Part shown: positions 1 to 5,259 of the stretch, piece after piece
Layout: each line of letters starts with the position of its first letter
How positions within the stretch are numbered: the first letter of the stretch is position 1
Source: JBMOLK01 sp049325575
GTDB lineage: Bacteria > Bacillota > Clostridia > Acetivibrionales > Acetivibrionaceae
Assembly: GCA_049325575.1 (NCBI GenBank)
Contig: JBMOLK010000281.1
Coordinates: forward strand, 1 to 5,259
Length of the DNA stretch: 5,259 bases
Direction: 5' to 3'
Notes under the pieces: model-generated
Database searches by the model: none
The model's input: the letters and a program-made list of their open reading frames with translations, nothing else
What the model was told of the DNA's origin: nothing
Position numbers and translations under genes: made by a program

Positions 1-117
1 GACTCAAGTTCTTGGCAACCGAAATGATTATTTCGTTTAATTAGAGGTCTGATTATTTAAATTGGAATATAAATCATTCAACTCGTATGTGAAAAAGTTA
101 CACGACAACTGTCTTGA
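1..117. other. Left-edge region with no supportable gene
   Basis: All three forward frames are broken here. The longest open stretches from the left edge end at stops at 25-27, 38-40 and 42-44. They could be the tail of an upstream gene, but the 8 to 13 residues they encode are too few to recognise. A signal peptide for the downstream GH30 gene would be expected here, yet no frame encodes a charged start followed by a hydrophobic stretch. The nearest candidate is a GTG at 89 followed by AAA AAG TTA (M-K-K-L-like), but it continues with polar residues and stops at 143-145, out of frame with the enzyme. There is no good ribosome binding site before it. Confidence 0.6.
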
Positions 118-147
118 CAAACGGCGGAGGCAGCAAGTGATGTAACA
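118..147 (+). other. Codons of the mature N-terminus lying upstream of the first usable start
   Basis: Read in the frame of the GH30 gene, these ten codons give QTAEAASDVT and join directly to VNLSAQRQLIRGFGG. As I recall them, related clostridial GH30 xylanases have a signal peptidase site of the AxA/EAA type followed by SDVTVN, so this stretch looks like the genuine cleavage region. A TGA at 115-117 blocks the frame immediately upstream. The coding sequence is therefore conserved further 5' than the first possible start codon (GTG 148), which is strong evidence that the apparent start is not the real one. Confidence 0.65.
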
Positions 148-1986
148 GTGAATTTATCGGCACAAAGACAATTGATTAGGGGTTTTGGAGGAATAAACTT
201 TCCGACCTGGATTGCAGATTTGACACCTGCTCAAAGAGAAACAGCTTTTGGTAACGGACCAGGACAGTTGGGTTTTTCTATTTTAAGAATCCATGTAGAT
301 GAGAATAGAGATAATTGGTCCAAAGAACTAGCAACTGCACAAAAAGCGGTTGAAAAAGGAGCAATAGTTTTTGCTTCGCCATGGAATCCTCCAAGTTCAA
401 TGGTTGAGACCTTCACTCGTAATGGTGAGCCAAATCAGAAACGACTTAGATACGATATGTACGATGAATATGCGCAGCATCTTAATGATTTCGTTACATA
501 CATGAAGAATAATGGTGTGAGTCTGTATGCTATTTCTGTCCAAAATGAGCCTGATTATGCACATGGTTGGACGTGGTGGACTCCTCAGGAAATACTCCGT
601 TTTATGAAAGAAAATGCCGGATCAATTAATTGCAGGGTAATGGCACCTGAGTCATTTCAATATCGCAAAGATATATCAGACCCTATTTTGAACGATCCGC
701 AGGCTCTCTCCAATATGGATATCCTTGGTGCCCACCTGTATGGAACTCAGGTTAGGGATTTTCCGTATCCTCTTTTCAAACAAAAAGGAGCGGGAAAAGA
801 ACTGTGGATGACAGAAGTATACGTTCCAAATAGTGAAGCTAACTCCGCAGATCGCTGGCCAGAGGCATTGGATATTGCATATCATATGCACAATTCTATG
901 GTAGAGGCAGATTTTCAAGCATATGTATGGTGGTACATAAGAAGATCATACGGTCCTATGAAAGAGGACGGTAATATAAGCAAGCGTGGTTATATGATGG
1001 CTCATTACTCCAAATATATTCGCCCTGGATATTACAGGGTTGATGCAACAAAAAATCCAAATACAAACGTTTATGTATCTGCCTATAAAGGTGATAACAA
1101 AGTTGTTATTGTTGCAATTAACAAAGGTAATTCAGCAGTAACTCAGACATTTAATTTACAGAACGGATCAACCTCAAGTGTGGCTAGTTATGTAACTACC
1201 GGCAGCCAAAATTTAGCAACCAATTCGAGCGTTACCGTATCTAATGGCTCCTTTACAGCTCAGCTTCCTGCTCAGAGTGTTACCACCTTTGTCGGTCAAT
1301 TGGGAGACCAACCCCTGCCAACATTTATACCTACGCCTACAAATTCACCTTCACCTACATCTCCACCGATACCTTCTCCAGTACCGGTGACTGAAAGAAG
1401 TGCTTTTTCAACATTGGAAGCAGAGGAATTTAATGAAATCCAATCTTCTACAATAAAAAAGATAGGTGCAAACGGCGGAAGTGGTATTGGATATATTGGC
1501 AGTGGCGACTATCTTGCGTATAAAAAGGTTAACTTTGGAAACGGTGCAACCTCATTCAAGGCTTTTGTTGCAACTACTACTGCTACCAATGTTGAACTAC
1601 GATTAAATAGTCCGACGGGTACCCTTATAGGTACATTGTCAGTGGCGCCAACAGGTGGTTGGAATGTATACCAGGAGCAAGCGTGTAACATTAACATGGT
1701 CACAGGACTAAATGACTTGTATCTTGTTTTTTCAGGTGGTGTAAATACTGACTGGTTTACATTTGTTGAAGGAAGTAGTTCTGGAAGGCTGGGAGATTTA
1801 AATAGTGATGGAAATATCGACTCGACAGACTATCAATTATTAAGAAGACACTTACTCCGTATTACTTTGCTTACAGGAACAAATCTTTCCAATGCTGATG
1901 TGAACAGTGACGGCAGTGTAGACTCTACCGACTATACGTTGTTGAAAAGATATATACTACGTATTATAACTTCTTTCCCTGGATAA
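148..1986 (+). CDS. GH30 (subfamily 8) glucuronoxylanase with CBM6 and type I dockerin, 5' end defective
   Basis: Cellulosomal endo-xylanase that should cleave beta-1,4-xylan next to 4-O-methylglucuronic acid branches outside the cell. The 612 residues from GTG 148 comprise a GH30 barrel plus beta-sandwich side domain (about 1-383), a Pro/Thr linker (390-415), CBM6 (418-541) and a dockerin (547-612). E134 in VQNEP is the likely acid/base and E223 in WMTEVY the nucleophile. RRSYGP (265-270) matches the glucuronate-binding loop of subfamily 8, with R266 the probable carboxylate ligand. The CBM6 keeps GDYLAY (453-458), W505 and N533, expected in its binding cleft. Both dockerin loops (about 550-561 and 584-595) have Ser-Thr before the final Asp. 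GTG 148 is only the first in-frame start. It has no well-spaced Shine-Dalgarno and gives no signal peptide, which makes no sense for a dockerin protein. A 5' lesion or an assembly error is likely; domain calls are secure, the start is not. Confidence 0.9.
   Translation: MNLSAQRQLIRGFGGINFPTWIADLTPAQRETAFGNGPGQLGFSILRIHVDENRDNWSKELATAQKAVEKGAIVFASPWNPPSSMVETFTRNGEPNQKRLRYDMYDEYAQHLNDFVTYMKNNGVSLYAISVQNEPDYAHGWTWWTPQEILRFMKENAGSINCRVMAPESFQYRKDISDPILNDPQALSNMDILGAHLYGTQVRDFPYPLFKQKGAGKELWMTEVYVPNSEANSADRWPEALDIAYHMHNSMVEADFQAYVWWYIRRSYGPMKEDGNISKRGYMMAHYSKYIRPGYYRVDATKNPNTNVYVSAYKGDNKVVIVAINKGNSAVTQTFNLQNGSTSSVASYVTTGSQNLATNSSVTVSNGSFTAQLPAQSVTTFVGQLGDQPLPTFIPTPTNSPSPTSPPIPSPVPVTERSAFSTLEAEEFNEIQSSTIKKIGANGGSGIGYIGSGDYLAYKKVNFGNGATSFKAFVATTTATNVELRLNSPTGTLIGTLSVAPTGGWNVYQEQACNINMVTGLNDLYLVFSGGVNTDWFTFVEGSSSGRLGDLNSDGNIDSTDYQLLRRHLLRITLLTGTNLSNADVNSDGSVDSTDYTLLKRYILRIITSFPG
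1537..1949 (+). repeat. Copy 1 of CBM6-dockerin coding repeat shared by the two genes
   Basis: This stretch aligns without gaps to 4847-5259 at a constant offset of 3310 bases. By hand count the CBM6/linker part (1537-1794) is about 76% identical (63 differences in 258), while the dockerin part (1795-1949) is about 93% identical (11 differences in 155). It is a repeat because both genes carry the same modules; the jump in identity suggests recent exchange in the dockerin part. Confidence 0.85.
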
Positions 1987-2074
1987 AGTATGGTACTCAT
2001 TTGGAAATATGATTTTGCTTTAAATACCCATACATACAATTATCTAAAGAAAAACTGAAATATATTCTATAGAA

Positions 2075-2118
2075 AACTCCAGTTGGTCATTTAACCTTCT
2101 GGAGTTCTTTTATTTATT
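2075..2118 (+). terminator. Rho-independent terminator of the GH30 gene
   Basis: An 8-bp stem pairs AACTCCAG (2075-2082) with CTGGAGTT (2099-2106). Inside it, after a 2x2 T-T mismatch, GGT (2085-2087) pairs with ACC (2094-2096) around a six-base loop. The stem is followed by a T-rich run, CTTTTATTTATT (2107-2118). It lies about 90 bases after the TAA at 1984-1986, in the right orientation for the GH30 transcript. The reverse strand has an A-rich flank at 2073-2076 only, so it is probably not a strong bidirectional terminator. Confidence 0.78.
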
Positions 2119-2230
2119 AAATCAAATTCCGAACTTAAAAAAGTTGTAGGATCCGAATAAGTACTATGAAAGAAGTTATTAATGATTATTTAGTGAGCTA
2201 TTAATTACTATCAGTTTTTTAATTTCAACT

Positions 2231-2281
2231 TAAGTAACTATAATGAACTGTAATTTTGTGGTAAGTGATTATAAGCTGTAA
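2231..2281. repeat. Imperfect tandem direct repeat in the upstream region of the GH10-GH62 gene
   Basis: Two related units sit about 31 bases apart: 2231-2253 (TAAGTAACTATAAT then GAACTGTAA) and 2262-2281 (TAAGTGATTATAAG then CTGTAA). A weaker third match, TAAGTACTATGAA, lies at 2158-2170. Spacing near three helical turns and position upstream of a gene would fit operator-like sites, but AT-rich DNA produces such similarities by chance. Confidence 0.3.
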
Positions 2282-2315
2282 CCTGCTGATTTTAAGGGGT
2301 ATAGCTTTATATAAT
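2239..2315 (+). promoter_or_regulatory. Candidate promoter region of the GH10-GH62 gene
   Basis: Two perfect TATAAT hexamers occur, at 2239-2244 and 2310-2315, the second only about 35 bases before the start codon. Neither has a convincing TTGACA-like -35 box 16-18 bases upstream (the sequences there are T-rich or TGATTT-like). A promoter must lie after the terminator if the gene is transcribed separately, but which hexamer is used, or whether an alternative sigma factor is involved, cannot be decided by eye. Confidence 0.3.
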
Positions 2316-2334
2316 AATTTATTATTTAATTTAT

Positions 2335-2341
2335 GAGGAGG
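2335..2341 (+). promoter_or_regulatory. Shine-Dalgarno of the GH10-GH62 gene
   Basis: GAGGAGG is a near-perfect anti-16S match. It lies 9 bases before ATG 2351 and only 3 bases before the in-frame ATG 2345, so ATG 2351 is the better start. Using 2345 would add just Met-Cys to the signal peptide. The GTG at 2347 opens a different frame that is a shadow of this gene. Confidence 0.85.
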
Positions 2342-2350
2342 AAAATGTGT

Positions 2351-5259
2351 ATGTCTGTTTCAAGAACAAAAAAATTTATTACAGTTGTATTATGTGCAGC
2401 AATGCTTATGTGCATCATATTGACGACTGTGCCGATTGGAACTTCAGAAGCTGCAATGGTAACAAGCGGCAAGTTTGTAGGAAATATTATTGCCGGCAGC
2501 GTACCGCAAAATTATGCAACTTACTGGAACCAGGTAACGCCAGAGAATGCAACTAAGTGGGGCAGTGTTGAGGGAACCCGTGACAGAATGAATTGGGGTA
2601 ATGCAGACTTAATCTACAATTACGCCAAATCTAATGGAATACCATTTAAGTTTCATACTCTCGTATGGGGAAGTCAGGAACCTTCATGGGTAAAAGATCT
2701 TCCAGCAGCCGAACAAAAAGCAGAAGTACTGGAGTGGATCGAAGCTGCCGGTCAGAAATATCCAGGTACGGACTATATTGATGTTGTAAATGAACCTTTA
2801 CATGCACCTCCATCTTATAGAAATGCAATAGGGGGAAGTGGGGCGACAGGCTGGGACTGGGTTGTCTGGTCATTTGAGCAGGCAAGAAGAGTTTTCCCCA
2901 ACGCGAAACTGCATATAAATGATTACGGAATTATAGGGGATCCTAATGCAGCAAGGAGATATGTCGAGATTATTAATATCCTAAAAAGCAGAGGCTTGAT
3001 AGATGGAATAGGAATACAATGTCATGCGTTCAATATGGATACTGTTTCGGTAAGTACAATGAGGCAAGTTTTGGACATATTGGGTGCAACAGGACTACCG
3101 ATATATGTATCGGAGCTTGATATTACAGGCGATGACAATACGCAACTTGCCAGATATAGAGAAAAATTCCCTATTTTATATGAAAGCCCATACGTTAAAG
3201 GTATAACCTTGTGGGGATATATTCAGGGACAGACATGGATGGATAATACACATCTGGTGAATTCAAACGGAACTGAGCGCCCTGCAATGACATGGTTAAA
3301 ACAATATTTAGCCAATTTTTCAAATCCAAATCCGACTCCCACACCTACTAACACACCACCATCAGGTTCTACGCCGAACCCAAATCCGATATGGTATGTA
3401 GATAACCCGGTAATTTTCCACCGTCAACTGCCTCCGTACGATTATTATGGGGCAAAAGACCCAACCATCGTTTACTACGGCGATAAATACCACGTCTTTT
3501 ATACCGGTGCAAATCAAAGCGGCGGTTGGCAGATGCTTTATACGTCCGCCAGCACGATTGAAGGACTAAAAGATGCACCCCGTACATTCATGAGTAAAAT
3601 CAGCGAGGCCTATTTCTGTGCACCGGAAGTATTTTATTTTGAGCCTCAGAAATTATGGTATCTAGTTTACCAGGATGGTACATTTGGGGCTGCCTATTCA
3701 ACAACAACAAATATAGCTGACCCAAATTCATGGAATGGACCGCAGTCCTTCGGAATATCAGGTAACATGGGGTGGGATTATTTCATTATTTGTGACGATC
3801 AATATGCCTATATGTACAATACACCGAGTGATGGTTCAGGCAGGCTCTATATGCGTAAGACTTCTCTTGCAAACTTCCCGAAAGGATGGAGTGCACCTAC
3901 GGTGGCTATGTCCGGCGTTTTTGAAGGTGCAGAGGTCTATAAATCCCTTGCCGACGGTAAATATTATTTACTTATCGAAGATATGAAAGATGGTAGGTAT
4001 TATGAGTTATGGCAATCATCAAGTGCTGGAGGACCATGGACTCAGGTCGCCGAAAAATGGGCATGGCGCGGTAATCTTTCATATAACGGTGACAGGTGGA
4101 CCACCAACGTTTCCCACGGTGAACTCATACGTGCGGGCTACAATCAGAAACTGGAAATAAATGATATTAATAAGGTTGATTTCCTTATCCAGGGAACGAC
4201 CAGTTTAGCCGGTGAATACCAACAGATTATATGGGATTTAGGGCTCATCAGAAATTATAAAGGCGACGGCCCGGTTGAACCTACTCCTACCGCGACCCCT
4301 GGACCGAGATCGGCCTTTACACAGATAGAAGCGGAAAGTTACAATACCCAGTTGGGAATCCAGACAGAAAGCTGTACTGAAGGTGGGGAGGATGTCGGGT
4401 ATATCGAAAATGGGGATTATGCTGTTTACAAGAATATAGATTTTAGCACCGGTGCAGCAAATTTTCAGGCTAGAGTAGCCAGCGCCGCAAGCGGAGGTAA
4501 TATTGAAATCAGGCTTGATAGTATTACCGGTCCTTTAATAGGGACCTGTCCTGTTACGGCGACTGGAGGTTGGCAGACGTGGGCTAATGCAACGTGCAAG
4601 GTAAGCGGGGCAGACGGAGTTCATGATCTTTATTTAAAATTCACAGGCGGCAGCAGTTACCTGTTTAATCTGAACTGGTGGAAGTTCAGTGCCGTCCCGC
4701 GGTCGGCCTTTACACAAATTGAAGCAGAGAAATATAACAGTCTTAGTTCTTCGACCATTGAAATAATAGGTGGTACGCCAAATGGCGGAAGCGGTTTGGG
4801 TTATATTGAAAACGGTAATTATGTGGTATATAACAATATAGACTTCGGAAATGGAGCAACTTCGTTTAAAGCAATGGTTGCAAACGCCGGTACTACCAAT
4901 ATTGAACTGCGATTAAACAGTCCAACCGGTACCCTCATAGGTACATTGCCGGTGGAATCAACAGGGGACTGGAATACATATCAGGAGCAAACCTGCAGCA
5001 TTAGTAAAGTTACAGGGGAAAATGACTTGTACCTGGTATTTAAAGGTGCTGTTAATATTGACTGGTTTAAATTTGAGGCAGAAAGCGGTTCGGGAAGTCT
5101 GGGTGATTTAAATGCTGATGGAAGTGTCGACTCGACAGACTATCAATTATTAAGAAGACATTTACTCCGTATAACTCTGCTTACAGGAACAAATCTTTCC
5201 AATGCTGATGTAAACAGAGACGGCAGTGTAGACTCTACCGACTATACATTGTTTAAAAG
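2351..5259 (+). CDS. GH10 xylanase - GH62 arabinofuranosidase - CBM6 - CBM6 - dockerin, 3' end cut by window
   Basis: Bifunctional secreted cellulosomal arabinoxylan-degrading enzyme; 969 full codons with no stop, open at the right edge. Residues 1-35 are a signal peptide: RTKK, a hydrophobic core at 9-28, and probable cleavage after SEAA. GH10 spans about 40-322, with acid/base E148 in VVNEP and nucleophile E255 in VSELDI; a Pro/Thr/Asn linker follows (325-346). GH62 spans about 347-636: D370 in AKDPT is the likely base, E525 in FEGAEVY the acid, D476 in WDYF the third catalytic carboxylate, and VSHGELIR (587-594) is typical. After a short linker (641-652) come CBM6-1 (653-782) and CBM6-2 (784-910), with almost no linker between them. 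CBM6-2 keeps W874 and N902; CBM6-1 has W741 and NLNWW. The dockerin starts at about 917 and is cut in its second calcium-loop helix, so about ten residues are missing. By family knowledge GH10 cuts the xylan backbone and GH62 removes arabinose side groups. Confidence 0.92.
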   Translation, partial: MSVSRTKKFITVVLCAAMLMCIILTTVPIGTSEAAMVTSGKFVGNIIAGSVPQNYATYWNQVTPENATKWGSVEGTRDRMNWGNADLIYNYAKSNGIPFKFHTLVWGSQEPSWVKDLPAAEQKAEVLEWIEAAGQKYPGTDYIDVVNEPLHAPPSYRNAIGGSGATGWDWVVWSFEQARRVFPNAKLHINDYGIIGDPNAARRYVEIINILKSRGLIDGIGIQCHAFNMDTVSVSTMRQVLDILGATGLPIYVSELDITGDDNTQLARYREKFPILYESPYVKGITLWGYIQGQTWMDNTHLVNSNGTERPAMTWLKQYLANFSNPNPTPTPTNTPPSGSTPNPNPIWYVDNPVIFHRQLPPYDYYGAKDPTIVYYGDKYHVFYTGANQSGGWQMLYTSASTIEGLKDAPRTFMSKISEAYFCAPEVFYFEPQKLWYLVYQDGTFGAAYSTTTNIADPNSWNGPQSFGISGNMGWDYFIICDDQYAYMYNTPSDGSGRLYMRKTSLANFPKGWSAPTVAMSGVFEGAEVYKSLADGKYYLLIEDMKDGRYYELWQSSSAGGPWTQVAEKWAWRGNLSYNGDRWTTNVSHGELIRAGYNQKLEINDINKVDFLIQGTTSLAGEYQQIIWDLGLIRNYKGDGPVEPTPTATPGPRSAFTQIEAESYNTQLGIQTESCTEGGEDVGYIENGDYAVYKNIDFSTGAANFQARVASAASGGNIEIRLDSITGPLIGTCPVTATGGWQTWANATCKVSGADGVHDLYLKFTGGSSYLFNLNWWKFSAVPRSAFTQIEAEKYNSLSSSTIEIIGGTPNGGSGLGYIENGNYVVYNNIDFGNGATSFKAMVANAGTTNIELRLNSPTGTLIGTLPVESTGDWNTYQEQTCSISKVTGENDLYLVFKGAVNIDWFKFEAESGSGSLGDLNADGSVDSTDYQLLRRHLLRITLLTGTNLSNADVNRDGSVDSTDYTLFK
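3389..4258 (+). other. GH62 alpha-L-arabinofuranosidase domain within the fusion protein
   Basis: Residues 347-636 of the fusion protein form a complete five-bladed propeller-type GH62 module by motif order: AKDPTIVYYGDKYHVF near the start, APEVFYF and LWYLVYQ, AAYSTTTNIADPNSW, WDYFIICDD, RLYMRKTSLANFP, VFEGAEVYK, KYYLLIEDM, VSHGELIR and FLIQG. All three expected acidic residues are present (D370, D476, E525), so it is predicted active. It is flanked by proline-rich linkers on both sides, as expected of an independently folding inserted module. GH43 is the main alternative given the shared fold, but the motif order fits GH62 better. Confidence 0.87.
4847..5259 (+). repeat. Copy 2 of CBM6-dockerin coding repeat shared by the two genes
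   Basis: Partner of 1537-1949 at an offset of 3310 bases, ungapped. Of the 11 differences in the dockerin part, five are silent and six change five codons (Ser to Ala, Asn to Ser, Ile to Val, Ser to Arg, Leu to Phe). All calcium-loop Asp/Asn ligands and the Ser-Thr recognition pairs are unchanged, so both dockerins should bind the same cohesins. The window ends inside this copy. Confidence 0.85.

Larger units (their letters stand above)
1987..2350. other. Intergenic region between the two xylanase genes
   Basis: This AT-rich spacer of 364 bases has no supportable open frame on either strand. It contains a factor-independent terminator near its left end, about 90 bases after the GH30 stop, then some 215 bases of non-coding DNA with several TATAAT-like hexamers and imperfect TAAGT repeats, and the Shine-Dalgarno of the GH10-GH62 gene. 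The terminator and the long spacer argue for separate transcription of the two genes rather than a tight operon. Confidence 0.75.

Noticed and set aside
17..38. Small hairpin CGAAAT-GATT-ATTTCG followed by TTTAATT, possible terminator of an upstream gene
   Set aside because: The stem is only six pairs, mostly A-T, and overlaps the possible ends of any upstream frame. It is too weak to call without knowing the upstream gene.
126..130. GGAGG as Shine-Dalgarno for GTG 148
   Set aside because: The spacing is about 17 bases, too long. The nearer starts GTG 137 and ATG 140 run into a stop at 143-145, and the bases are explained as Ala-Glu-Ala codons.
114..142. TTGACA at 114-119 as a -35 box
   Set aside because: There is no matching -10 box 16-18 bases downstream, and the hexamer overlaps the conserved coding codons of the GH30 mature N-terminus.
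2347..2556. Small + strand frame starting at GTG 2347
   Set aside because: It is a shifted-frame shadow of the signal peptide and GH10 start. The real frame has the GAGGAGG-spaced ATG and continues for 969 codons with recognisable domains.
2646..2885. Minus-strand open frames opposite both genes (also 231-416, 676-918, 1509-1703, 3369-3587)
   Set aside because: They are antisense shadows of strongly supported coding sequence, with no start signals or recognisable domains.
3735..3986. 83-residue + strand frame inside the GH62 region
   Set aside because: It overlaps the fully supported GH62 coding frame, has no ribosome binding site and resembles no family.
1537..5259. Large direct repeat as evidence of a mobile element
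   Set aside because: The repeat consists of homologous CBM6 and dockerin modules in two genes. There are no terminal inverted repeats, target duplications or transposase.

Overview
The window looks like a cellulosomal hemicellulase locus from an anaerobic, AT-rich, cellulolytic Firmicute of the Acetivibrio (Clostridium) thermocellus group. The evidence is two secreted-type xylan-degrading enzymes, both on the + strand and both ending in a type I dockerin. The dockerins carry Ser-Thr at the cohesin-recognition positions of each calcium loop, and the modules are joined by Pro/Thr linkers. The genus call is an inference from domain composition and remembered family sequences, not from a database search.

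Layout: positions 1-117 hold no gene I can support. Positions 148-1986 encode a GH30 (subfamily 8 type) glucuronoxylanase with a CBM6 and a dockerin. Its mature sequence reads in frame from 118, but a TGA at 115-117 and the absence of any hydrophobic stretch upstream mean that the signal peptide and true start are missing. A hairpin-plus-T-tract terminator lies at 2075-2118, followed by about 230 bases of AT-rich non-coding DNA that probably holds the promoter of the next gene. From 2351 (strong Shine-Dalgarno at 2335-2341) one uninterrupted frame runs off the right edge at 5259. It encodes signal peptide - GH10 xylanase - GH62 arabinofuranosidase - CBM6 - CBM6 - dockerin, and lacks only about the last ten codons.

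How they work together (family knowledge plus inference): both enzymes would dock onto a scaffoldin through cohesin-dockerin binding. The GH30 enzyme cuts xylan next to methylglucuronic acid side chains. The GH10 module cuts the xylan backbone, and the GH62 module removes arabinofuranosyl side groups. The CBM6 modules bind xylan or cellulose chains. The pair would therefore suit arabinoglucuronoxylan of grasses and cereals.

I found no mobile element, RNA gene, CRISPR array or evidently new system. The points most worth a second look are the missing signal peptide of the first gene, the GH10-GH62 fusion, and the near-identical dockerin segments of the two genes, which suggest recent sequence exchange.
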